A stretch of 64,000 bases of DNA from Zingiber officinale. Its lineage: Eukaryota; Streptophyta; Magnoliopsida; Zingiberales; Zingiberaceae. The stretch is taken from the NCBI RefSeq assembly GCF_018446385.1, contig NC_055987.1, positions 10,625,705 to 10,689,704 on the forward strand. The letters run 5' to 3'. The translations under genes and the position numbers were made by a program. The notes beneath the pieces are model-generated. The model was not told the origin of the DNA, did not search any database, and saw only the letters and a list, made by a program, of their open reading frames with translations. Positions 38,991-51,135 of this stretch are shown piece by piece. How positions within the stretch are numbered: the first letter of the stretch is position 1; every line of letters begins with the position of its first letter.

Positions 38991-40487
38991 AAGGTAAAAT
39001 TCGACGGGCGACCGAAGCCTATAGGGCCGCCGGATGGTTGGTTTTCTGCGTAACCCTCGGTCGGATCCGACGTAATAGCGTAGGGCCGAGCGGCCCCTTT
39101 ATAAAATGTACTTGGGGCACAAAAAGCTCAAGACCAAGGCGAAAAACAAAAATCGGACGCAGGAAGAATGGGCAAATAATAAGACACAGTTCATTCACGC
39201 CGACCGGCGGATAGACAAAATTTCCAAAGTTTGCCCCGACCAGCACGGATACAGAAAAATTACAAAATAGCCTCACAGACAGATTCTTAGTCATCAAAAT
39301 TAAAAAGATGGTCAGGGATGGAGCCCATCATGGTCGCCAGGTCTTCGGCAGGGACGGACAGATCGGCAGGAGCATGACCTTTGTTCTTCATGTAGTCCAC
39401 CGCCATACCCTGACAAGAGAAAGGCAGCCACGTGTCAACAAGGTACGGGTTAATGCACGTGGTTAACAGAAACTTCGGCATAAATTCCAAGGCACGGGCG
39501 AGATATCGCCGAACAGCTGAGCATCCATTAGCCAGTCCGAGCGGACTAAGGTATCGGTCGTCACTCGATCAGATCGGCAGTCCAGTCAGTCGGACTTCAC
39601 CTCCTTCGACTAGACTTGAGGGGAAGACAAGTGATCCGGTGGTCAAGGCAAAGGACCCCATTGCGAGGGATCAACGCCACGTGGAGATCAAAGGACCGGG
39701 GGGGTCCACCGGAGAAGGGTGAGCCGACCGGACTTGGGAGAAAAGGATAGACCGATCAACCGACCGATGAGCATCCAACAGTAAAAGGTGCCCTGACAGG
39801 GGTCGGGGTTCCGACGCTTAGTTGAAACAATAGCTAAGAGCCGAGCGGAAGGCCTAAGAGAAGGTGACATACTGCTAACAGTCCTTACGTAGCACCCGCC
39901 CGGAAGTCTCCCCAGCGTATCAATGCAAATGACAGGCGGAACGTGATGGGCGTGCCGCCCGGCCGACGCAGGGGATGAGGGTCGTCCGGACGACGCTCTT
40001 CGTCCAGCCGGCCGGACGGACGTCCTGGCCGGTGGTGGGTAAAGAAGGACAGGAACATCTTCTAACATCCGTCAAGTCCTATGGCTAGGCCATACTCCAA
40101 GTCTGACAACGAGGTGTTCTGTTGTCCCATCGAAGACATGATGGGACTGTAGCAGTATGGCGTCAGGTAAGCTTTCTGACAGACACATACCGAGGTATGG
40201 GCTGCGGACACGTACGCGCCTCGGTGGACGTGTAGGAGCTCTTTCACCGCTCTATATAAAGAGCCGCATACTTCGCCGGAGGTACGCGTTGAACACCTTT
40301 GAAGCCACTTTTTTCACTACTTGCTTGCCTGACTTGAGCGTTGGAGGGTCGCCGCCGGGAACCCCTTCCCGGCCCGACTTCTGTGCAGGTTCGCCGGAGC
40401 TTCGTGAGACTAACCGGAGATCTACATCGGCGACCCTGAGAGCGCCACGTGCCCAGCATCCGTTGAGTCAGCGTTCGGACAGGATCA

Positions 40488-43010
40488 TGTATAATAATAC
40501 TCTCAAACGTCTCGTCAAATTAAATTTATTACCAAACGTCAATGTTGACGGAACACATAAATGTGAAGTGTGCGTGGAAGCGAAAATGACGAAACTACCT
40601 TTTCATTCGGTGGAAAGGACAACAACTCCTCTAGAGTTAATACATAGTGATCTATGTGACTTGAAATTTGTGCAAACTAGAGGAGGTAAAAAATATTTGA
40701 TTACTTTTATCGATGACTGCACAAAGTTCTGTTATATCTTTGTTTTAAGAAGTAAAGACGAAGCCCTAGAGGCGTTCAGAACCTATAAAATAGAAGTTGA
40801 AAACTAACTTGACAAACAAATTAAAATAATTCGAAGCGATAGAGGTGGAGAATATAGTGCATCGTTTGATGAATTTTGTACAGAATCTGGCATTATCCAT
40901 CAAACAACGACACCTTACTCACCTCAATCAAACGGTGTTGTCGAACGTAAAAATCGGACACTAAAAGAAATGATGAATGCCTTGTTGATAAATTCAGGCT
41001 TACCTCAAAACTTGTGGGGGGAAGCAATATTATCGGCAAATCACATTCTCAACAGAATCCCTCATAAGAAAAATGATAAAACTCGCGAGCCATTGTACAA
41101 ATACCTGAAAGTGTGGGGGTGCTTGGCAAAGGTCGAAGTACCTAAACCAAAACAAGTAAAGATCGGACCTAAAACGTTCGATGTGGTATTTGTCGGATAT
41201 GCCCATAATAGTAGTGCATATCGTTTCCTAGTTCACAAATCAGACATTCCTGATATACATGTGGGAACAACCATAGAATCTCAGAATACGATATTCTTTG
41301 AAAACGTATTCCCAAATAAAAAGGGAAACGTTGAAAGTGATAACAACGGAAGTTCAAACAAAAATGACGTTACCGAACTTAGCTGTTATAAAAGGACTAT
41401 TGACGATCAAAGTGAAGAGCCACGTCGTAGCAAACGGGCTAGAGTTGAGAAATCGTTCGGGCCAGATTTCATGACTTTCATGTCAGAAATGGAACCAAGA
41501 ACATTAAGTGAAGCTCTCTCTAGACCCGATGCTCCAATGTGGAAAGAAGCTGTCAATAGTGAAATTGAGTCTATCATGAATAATCATACTTGGGAATTAG
41601 TAGACCTTCCTTCTGGTAATAAATCATTAGGTTGTAAGTGGATACTAAAACGTAAGTATAAAGCTGATGGATCAATTGACAAATATAAGGCCAGACTTGT
41701 AGCCAAGGGGTACAAGCAAGAGGAAGGCCTTAATTACTTCGATACATACTCACCGGTGACAAGGATTACGTCCATACGAGTGCTAATAGCCATTGCAGCA
41801 CTGTATGACCTTGAAATACATCAAATGGATGTTAAGACTGCGTTCTTAAATGGTGAGTTGGAAGAAGAAATTTATATGGAGCAACCCGAAGGGTTCATGG
41901 CTCCTGAAAATGAGAAAAAGGTGTGTCGACTTGTTAAGTCGTTGTACGGACTTAAGCAAGCGCCTAAACAATGACACGAAAAATTTGACAAAGTAATGCT
42001 GTCAAACGAATTCAGAATAAATGAATGTGACAAATGCATTTATGTCAAAAACACATCTGAAGGCTATGTAATTGTCTGTCTATACGTAGACGACATGCTA
42101 ATAATGGGCAGTAATCATGATGTAATCATGACTACAAAGAAAATATTGACCAGAAATTTTGATATGAAAGATATGGGTCTAGATGTTATATTGGGAATTA
42201 AAATTCTCAGGACATCAGAAGGGATAGTTTTAACACAATCTCATTATGTAGAATCTGTATTGAAAAAATTCAATGTGTACGATCTCTCTACAGTGAAAAC
42301 ACCTATGGATCTAAGTCAACACTTAGCGAAAAACCATGGTGAGACCATATCGCAGTTGGAATATTCTCGGATAATAGGCAATTTGATGTATCTCACAAAT
42401 TGCACACGTCCAGATATTGCCTGTACGGTCAACAAACTGAGTTGTTTTACGAGTAATCCAAACGACACCCATTGGAAAGCATTGATGCGAGTTCTGAGAT
42501 ATTTGAAATATACTATGAACTATGGATTACATTATGGAAAATATCCCGTTGTGTTGGAAGGATATTGTGATGCTAATTGGATATCAGATACAAAAGACTC
42601 CAAATCCACTAGTGGATATGTATTCACGATCGGTGGGGGAGAAGTATCTTGAAAATCCACTAAGCAGACTTGCATTGCTCGGTCAACTATGGAATCCGAG
42701 TTTATAGCACTAGACAAAGCAGCTGAGGAAGCTGAATGGCTGCGAAATTTCTTGGAAGATATTCCGAGTTCCATACTAATCCACTGTGATAGTCAATCGG
42801 CAATTGGAAGGGCACAGAGTAATATGTATAATGGGAAGTCACGACATATACGTCGTAGACATAATACCATTAGGCAGTTGATCTCGAATGGAGTGATTGC
42901 AATCAACTATGTTAAGTCCAAAGATAATTTGGCAGATCCTCTAACGAAGGGGTTGAGTCGAGATCAAGTATACTGCTCATCAAGAGGAATGAGATTAAAA
43001 ATCTACAACT
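40488..43010 (+). mobile_element. copia pol remains (integrase, reverse transcriptase, RNase H)
   Basis: Immediately right of the nested gypsy the copia coding sequence resumes. It shows a GAG-pre-integrase zinc finger ([18 protein letters not shown]), an integrase start ([13 protein letters not shown]), an integrase end (LPQNLWGEAILSANHILNR) and reverse transcriptase (WKEAVNSEIESI, TYSPVTRITSIRVL, QMDVKTAFLNGELEE, YVDDM near 42083). RNase H (GYCDANWISDTKDSKSTSGY, near 42560) follows. Interrupted in a few places and not functional as it stands. Confidence 0.9.
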
Positions 43011-43570
43011 GAAAATGACTGTAGCGGTAACCCAACCTTGTTGACTGGAGATCCCAAGATCTTGGTTCAATGAGACAACGAAGTTACAGAAGTTGTGGTC
43101 CAGCACATTAGATAGTTTATCTCTATCCCAATCCTAGGATGAATTTGTTCTGCCCTACCTCATGTAGTGAGGTTAAGCTTATGCTTTTAGTGACTTCTAT
43201 ACCTGATAAGGTGGAGTATGGTAGGATACTCTTGATATAAGTGTCACCTATGTGAGTGTGAAGACAGGCCGCTTCAATGAAACACTCATGAATCCAAGAT
43301 GGTATCCATGGTCGAAACGGAACCAACCATGAGAACCTAAAGTAGGTGAGATAGATCTCTGTGTGGGTGTTATTGTCTAAGTATACACCAACAGCTGAGC
43401 AGTTCAAGACATCACGTTCACTGCGCAGCCTAGTATACTCGATAGCATTTCACTACGGAAGGTTCAAAGCCACAAGCTACCTCTCCCGATGCAGTGATTT
43501 ATCGATTAGACTCTTGTAAAGTGTCAGCATGCATACACTCATTGCATTAATTTCCATTCATGTGGGGGAT

Positions 43571-44551
43571 TGTTGGATATTGGGGCCTTAAATGGACCAA
43601 AACGATTTTGAGGAAGGAAGCCATCAATTGTTGAAAGTCGTAATTGACTTCAAAATTGAAATCTACGATTCGCGTAGATAGATTTAGACTATTAATTTGC
43701 TCAAAACCGATTAAGGATGAATGAGAAATTAATATTTAAAATCGGCCCAAAATAACATTTATTATTCATTAATAAAGTGCATGGGAGAATAGTCCCACAT
43801 CGGAAATTCTCGATGTGTGTTCTCTACTTATTAATGAAGATGTGTTAATGGAGTTAACACAAAAATAAAAGGACAGGTGCTCCCTTAGCCCAGGGCGAGC
43901 AGGTGCTCGCGCTTTGTAGGCGCACTTTGCACGTACGCATTGTCGCATGGTTTTGAAACTTTTACTTTTAGAGGTAGAAAATAATTCTTTTTCACTTTTC
44001 GAATATTTTTTTTAGTTCTTTATATATGGGTTCAAAAAAAGAAGGTAGGGTTCGGGCAGGACCAAAAGGAAGTTTTGTTTCCGTTCCCCAAACTGTTAAA
44101 AAACTAGAATTTTCTTGTTTTACTTTTTTTTTCATTGGATCCGCATCGTCGCGAGGAGCATTGAGGAGCTTAAATTTATGCTCCAGGTGACATTGCAGTG
44201 CCTACATGGCACTCGGGTGACGTGTCAGGCTCGTACCTGACGTGGCAGTACCTATGCGGCATCCTCGTGGGCAAAGGGAGATGACTGGACAGTTGACTAA
44301 ATCCTCTCTTCTCTTCCTCAAGCATTCATCTCATCTTTTGCATTCAAGAGTCCAAGAAGTCTACTAGAAGGTTCGCTGGTCTCGGAAGTCGGAGTGCTAC
44401 GATTCCAAGACGTTCGTCGTCGTTGTATCTTGGGAACGAATTGCAACAACCCGTTAAGCACCGTAGCGGAACAATATCGTTTACGGAGATAGTGTCGAAC
44501 ACTAGCCTCGACGATCAGTTTGCATACTCCAGAAGCTACCCGGGGTTAACA
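43571..44551 (+). repeat. 3' LTR of the copia element
   Basis: It starts TGTTGGATATTGGGG after a GTGGGGGAT polypurine tract and ends in TTAACA, followed by the target duplication CAGAA. It shares both ends with the 5' LTR but differs in the middle. Confidence 0.85.
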
Positions 44552-44556
44552 CAGAA

Positions 44557-45690
44557 TACTATAATGCTAGTTTTTTAAAACCAACACCATTGTGGTGCTG
44601 GTCTTCGGAAACAAGCACCATAGTATGTGATCAGAACCAATACTGTGGTGCTTATTTTTGAAGACCAGCACCATTGCAGTGTTAATCATCGAAAACCAGC
44701 ACTACTATGGTGCTTATTTTTGAAGACCAACACCATTGCAGTGTTAATCATCGAAAACCAGCACTACTATGGTGCTGATTTTTGAAAACCAACACCAAGG
44801 TATGTTAAAGTTGGCAGGCGACCTTAATTTTACCTACGTGTCATAGGACCAGTATTAGATACTACATATACCTTCTACACACTAACCTCTCCTATCTCAT
44901 TACAAGTTTTCGGAAATTCAAGTCCCCTAGATCCGTCAATGGATTTCAATTATAATCCATTGATGGACTTACATAGCTTCGATCAAGCTCATTCCAACTT
45001 ATGTATGTTTCTACAGTGCCCAGGAGTTCAAATGTGCCTTTTGTTATCATCATAAAGGATTTATAACATCACTTAAAAGGTTTAGAAAGTTACAAACTTT
45101 GTGCCAATTGGCATGGGCCTATAACTTCATGTAAGAGACTCGAGACTATGATTTCTCACCATATATCCATTCTGCATACTCCGTACTTCCATCTCATTGT
45201 AAGTTTTTGAAAATTCAAGTCCCCTAGGTCCATCAATGGATTTCTGTTAACATTCATTGATGGACTTAGAGAGCTCCGATTAGGCTCATTTCAACTCATG
45301 TTGATTTCTGCAATACCGAAAAGTCTAAATCTGACCTTTATTATCATCGTAAAGGATTACTAACATTGCTCAAAAGATTTAAAAAATTTCAGACTTTGTA
45401 CCAATTGGCAAATGGCTATAACTTCATGTAGGAGAATGAGGACTAGGATTTCTCACCATATATCCCTTCTATATAATCCACACTTTTATCTTATTGTAAA
45501 ATTTCAAAAATCTGAGTCCCCTAGGTCAATCATTAAATTTTGATCAAAATTTATTAATGGACCTAGAAAACTTTGATCGAATATATTTTAACTCTTATGA
45601 GTTTATTAGGTGAACTTGAATCCAAATAACCCTTCATTTATTCTTTTAAATCCTTCCTAGCAGAGCTCAAAATGATTTGAAACCTATAAT
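44557..45690 (-). repeat. Right arm of the monomer inverted repeat, continued beyond the copia
   Basis: After the copia target duplication the array continues with the GGTGCTGGTTTTCG border motif repeated several times (44560-44810). Two further monomers follow (anchors at about 45150 and 45448). The end near 45600-45685 mirrors the outer end of the left arm at 30080-30170. Since the 32290-34255 part also carries that outer sequence, the right arm holds two tandem copies of border motif plus monomers plus end. Confidence 0.75.
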
Positions 45691-45865
45691 TAATTTTTTT
45701 TTTTCAATTTCTTTAGCATAAATACTAAATTCAAAATCTTACCATAAAACTTAAACCATAAACACTAAATTCTAAACCCTAATTTTTTTTTTTTTGAAAA
45801 TTTAACACTAGTTGAATTTTTGAAAAAATTAACACTAGTTCCTCACATATGGATGGATATGCAAG

Positions 45866-45903
<38 letters not shown>

Positions 45904-47120
45904 CCATACACTCCCGTGCACACCTAAAATTTTATTTAGTTTTGAATTTTTTGTTACTTTATACTATAATTTAACTCCTAAATTTTAAAGAGAAAATTTT
46001 CTTGTCATAACCAGAAATTTATATATATATATTAAAAAAAAGCTAAACGACAAAAAATTACCAATTTCGCTACCATGAGTGTCACCCAGTGCCCAAATTG
46101 GATGCCAGGATAATAGGACATTTATATATTCAAAGAGAACAAAAATGAACTATTCTTAAATAATGTTTACAAGTAACATTTATGAATAAAACTTATGAAT
46201 CATATTCATTAATAAATTTTTATCAAACTTCAAATCAAAAATCATTTAGAAAAAATAAATAAACTTATAATATCAAACTCACTAACCAACTAAATAAATT
46301 TAAAAATATAAGTTTTAACAATCAAACAAACTCGAATTAATAATTAATAACATCTAAATGAATCAAACTTAAACTAAATTCATATTCATACCAAAAAAAT
46401 AAAGTCAAATTTGAATAACTATTTGAATGATTTGATTCATTTAGATGTCTCTTGATTTGATTATATTATTATATCAAATAAATTTGAACAATATAAATCT
46501 CAACTCAACTTGACTTATTTATAACTCTATCGAACACTACCAAAAAAATTTACTTAAAATTCTATAGATCTTATAAATAAAGTAATTGACAATAAAAATG
46601 ATGAAAATAATAAACACTCGTATATGATTGTGATTTATCATTATATCACACACTCGTGTTTTAGCGCTGCATTACACTAGGCAAACTTTTGCTAAGTAGG
46701 AAGTTGCAGGTTATTATTGTACACTTATTTTGGAGTCAAATTTTACATATGACACTAATGCATAATTTGATTGAAAACAAATAAATGTTTAATTTCACGA
46801 GAAAAAAATTAATAAGAAGAGTATTTTGGAAAAAAAAAATAATATGTCTTTTTGGAAAATATAAAACTATGATACGTCCTTTGAAAAATTTCGAATGAAT
46901 TTGGGTCCGAAAAAACAATAACAAAAAAAATGGTATCGTGAAATAAACTTAAGAGGCTCGATCAGCCAGGAACCAAAGCATTCATTTATTTTATTAATAT
47001 TTAATAAATTAGATTCAAGATTTCATAATGGTCGGAAAAGAAAAGTTTTGATTAGTAAAATATGAATTTGTTAAAAGAAGAAGAAAACAAAAAGAGGCTA
47101 AATCCATGAGACTTATTTTG
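45691..47120. other. AT-rich intergenic spacer
   Basis: No gene is seen. An (AT)n microsatellite lies at about 45869-45902, and a diverged stretch at 46130-46530 resembles the interior of the hAT element at 28950, but its ends are not clear. Confidence 0.5.
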
Positions 47121-47420
47121 GTGAGTTTTTCTTACTTATTTTTTTATTTAAATAAAAATAGTCAGACTTGACTGTATGGTTGATTATTCAACGCACGAAG
47201 TAGGTGAGCAAAAGTTGTATTTAGGATATTCAGAAAATCATTACACTTAATATTCCTGTCAAATCATCTACACCCATTGGCCATTGATGGTAGGTGAGTT
47301 TTTCTTCCTTATATTTTTGTTTAAATAAAAAATAGTCAAACTTGACTTTGTGGTTGACTTTGATCTTCTTGAAGTAGGTGAGCAAAAAGTTGTATTTCGG
47401 ATATTTAAAAAATTATGGAT
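47121..47420. repeat. Direct tandem duplication, about 173 bp unit, two copies
   Basis: GTGAGTTTTTCTT at 47121 and at 47294 each start a segment running through AAATAGTCA(G/A)ACTTGACT, GAAGTAGGTGAGCAAAA and GTTGTATTT. The copies are diverged. Confidence 0.7.
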
Positions 47421-47799
47421 AAAAATCATTTTTTTTTAAGAATAAGTATTTTTTTAAAAAAATAAAAGGACGTTTGTCCCACCAACCTCCCGAAAAACTA
47501 AATATTATTATTTCTCATGTCACATGTGAATTTGACATGTTCAATAATAATATAATATTATAATAGCTATCATTTTTATAATTGTTGCAATACCAATTTA
47601 ATTTTTTCAATAATATTCTTACGTTATACTGGCTAACATTATATATCTACTATAATATAAATTTATCTTATTTAATAATATTCATATCTAGCCGCTACTA
47701 ATAGTAACTGTTACGTTATACTATTTGATGCCACGATAAAAAATAAATTCATCTATCATGGATCAATTGATAGTATCAGTCAAAGTTAAAACGGTCAAC

Positions 47800-48330
47800 A
47801 TCAGAACTTACGGAAAGAGTCTCGATCAAAGGTAGTTGTCTGATTACCTCAGTCGACAAAGGAGTGGCCGAGCGGATCATCCGACCGATCAGACGGATGA
47901 ACATCATGGGTCGATCGGACGAATAGATAAACCCGTAACTGATTGTTTCAGTCGGTAGGAAAACTAGTTGCTCGGACCGCTTGTCCGGCGTAAAGAATGA
48001 CATTACATCTGGAGGGGACGAGAAAACAAAAGAGAACACTTTGTCTATCATTAAATATGAAGAAGTCAAGACAAAGAAGAACACTTCATCTATCATTAAT
48101 GCATAGAAGTCAAGACAAAGAAGTCTTTCTTTGACAATTAATAAAATTAAATAAGGGTAACTGAACGATCACAAAAAAGATATAAAAGAATACACCAGAT
48201 ATAAGGAAAAGTAAGATTTATCTATTTCTTAATTACTCATTCTTTTTTTCTAATTCTAACTTGAATATCGGAGGATAATACCAAGAACTCTTTCCTTAAT
48301 TTAATTTTATTTTATAGGATTAAGGTCTTC
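47800..48330 (+). mobile_element. Degenerate gypsy-type LTR fragment
   Basis: A GC-richer island in AT-rich spacer contains words such as GATCATCCGACCGATCAGAC. It is followed by a 49 bp direct duplication (about 48025-48122, AGAAGTCAAGACAAAGAAG type) and then TAACTTGAATATCGGAGG near 48255. That last word resembles TGACTTGAGCGTCGGAGGG in the LTR of the nested gypsy at 36631. No second LTR or coding sequence was found, so this is a weak call. Confidence 0.35.
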
Positions 48331-49167
48331 ATCCCATCAGTAATCATCCAATCCTTTACTTCCCAACTTCTCTCATTCAGTTAGATCACTATGCATTCAT
48401 GTCCTTTTGATTTTTGACATTTAATTTCAAATTATTAATTATTCCGGTTAAATCATCAACCATTTTTATTATTTGAACACTAATTAACTTTCTATGTAAG
48501 GGCGGAGTCACATGTTAGATTGCCTGAGCTTTAGCTTGGTACTCGACAGCGTTAGAAGGAGTTGCAATTTGAATTTGCTATTTAATGATCATTATTTGAG
48601 TTTTTGAGAAAAATGAGCCTTGTTAATTATTAAAGAGAAGTGATCAAACTTAACCCAACTAATACGTAATGGAGTGCCATCTTTGCCTCGGACTAAGGAT
48701 TAAGCAGGGGTTTTTTTTTCGGCTATTTAGTTTTCGAAATTATTTCGTATTTAAAACTCTTTGGGTCGTCGGCGCAGATCGAATTGTCTTTCATACGAAT
48801 AAAAAATATCCACAATTTTTGTGGAGATTAATTGGCCAAATAACTGGATTATAAAAAAATTGTTTTAATTTGTTGTAGATTTTTTGACTCGTAAACATCA
48901 CAGGATAAGTTTGCCTGTCGATTTTTCGTGGAAATTTTCTGGAAAAAAATTAAATTTCCCGATCAGTTGCTATTCACTACTCGTTCTTCATCTACCGCGC
49001 GCGCGAGGTCGACGGCGACGATGCCCGACCTCAACCGCCCAACTTTGTCGTCCTATTCGCCCCCCGCGATCCTTAAATACCCATACGAATCCCCTGTTAA
49101 TTACACACCCAAAGCAACATCGTTCAAGTCCCGAGTGTCTAACTCGAGCTAGCTCGATCGTGTATCC
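48331..49167. promoter_or_regulatory. Spacer and likely promoter of the SDR gene
   Basis: AT-rich to about 48960, then GC-richer. A TATA-like TTAAATA at 49073-49079 lies about 90 bp before the start codon at 49168. No other gene is supported. Confidence 0.4.
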
Positions 49168-50300
<1,133 letters not shown>

Positions 50301-51135
50301 GTCTTAAGATATATGTGGAGACCTAGCTACAAAAGTGATTGTAACTCCTATCTAAATAAAGTCTTATATATAAAGATGAGCTTAAAGGAATTGGACTGGT
50401 TTCCTTTTTAAGTGGAATTCCACAATAAAAAATTAAGAGATTAAAAATAGAACATGACTGGTTCCCTTTCAACTAATTAAGAAATTAGTTGATCGGACAG
50501 AAAACCAAAGGCGACATGGGATGACTCGAGGCCACGCCATTCTCGACACGCGTCGCCCGGACAATCCACCGACTGTGGCCGCATCGCCGTCTCATTTTAT
50601 TATTTGAATTAAAAATTACATGTGATGAAACTGAACAAAGTCGTGCAAGGCGAAGGCGGCGATGCCACGTAGCCACCTCACGCACCTTACGATCGAGAAT
50701 TTGGGTAAGTTCGGACCGGTCGATTAGACCGTCCGCGTCATCATTGACAAAAAACATGTTTCGCCTTTTGGCGGTAGTGGACCACGTGTTCGCATCTTAC
50801 CACGCGTCCCGGAGAGGATGCGGGAGAGGCGGGATCGACGGTCGAGATTCACTCGAATCGGTGGGAAAAGAAAGAAGCCGGCCCCTGCAACCGCGATCCA
50901 CGGGTTTCGTACACGACAGCTAGACCCGTCACCGCGGCATGGCTAGATGGGACCGATGGGGCCCTCTCGTTGGCTTCTCAAATGCAGGGTGCGAGTTTGG
51001 GTATATATGTGAACTCCATGCCTAGGACACAGACTCGCGTCCTCCCTCTTCTGTCTTCCACAAATTCGAAACCGAAAGGGATCGAAGAAAAGGGGATCGG
51101 TTGTTGCTCGACGGCTCCGTGCGAGTGAATACTTG
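50301..51135 (+). promoter_or_regulatory. Promoter region of the clade A PP2C with ABRE-like and CE3-like elements
   Basis: A G-box/ABRE word CCACGTGT lies at 50782-50789. GACACGCGT at 50545-50553 is the reverse of the CE3 core ACGCGTGTC, and a CCACGCGTCC word lies at about 50800. GTATATATG at 51001-51009 is a plausible TATA box about 130 bp before the start codon. Clade A PP2C genes are typically induced by abscisic acid, so these sites fit, but function is inferred from sequence words only. Confidence 0.5.

Larger units (their letters stand above)
36631..40487 (+). mobile_element. Nested non-autonomous Ty3/gypsy (Tat-like) element
   Basis: Two LTRs, 36631-37157 and 39865-40487, both start TGACA and end GGATCA. 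The right copy has an extra segment of about 95 bp. The primer site directly after the left LTR reads TTGGCGCCGTCTGTGGGAAC, of the kind used by Tat/Ogre gypsy elements. A short gag start (MDEVGRQHTM) lies at about 37203-37325. The remaining 2.5 kb holds no pol, only tandem arrays. The LTRs differ by a few percent, so the insertion is fairly young and younger than the copia host. I could not find a clean target duplication. Confidence 0.8.
34260..44551 (+). mobile_element. Ty1/copia retrotransposon with both LTRs, interrupted by a nested gypsy element
   Basis: Both LTRs begin TGTTGGATATTGGGGCC (34260 and 43571), and the 3' LTR ends at 44551. The identical 5 bp CAGAA at 34255-34259 and 44552-44556 is the target duplication. 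A purine tract (GTGGGGGAT) precedes the 3' LTR. The interior shows, in order, gag with a CCHC zinc knuckle (CYNCGKAGHLSKD, near 36077-36118), a protease-like section (about 36270-36620), GAG-pre-integrase and integrase (40488-41300), reverse transcriptase (about 41480-42300, YVDDM box) and RNase H (about 42540-43010). The order of integrase before reverse transcriptase defines copia. The copy is broken by the nested insertion and a handful of other interruptions. Confidence 0.92.

Noticed and set aside
29950-45690. CACTA transposon with subterminal repeats as an explanation of the inverted arrays
   Set aside because: No CACTA ends or TNP-type transposase found, and 300 bp monomers are too long for typical subterminal repeats.
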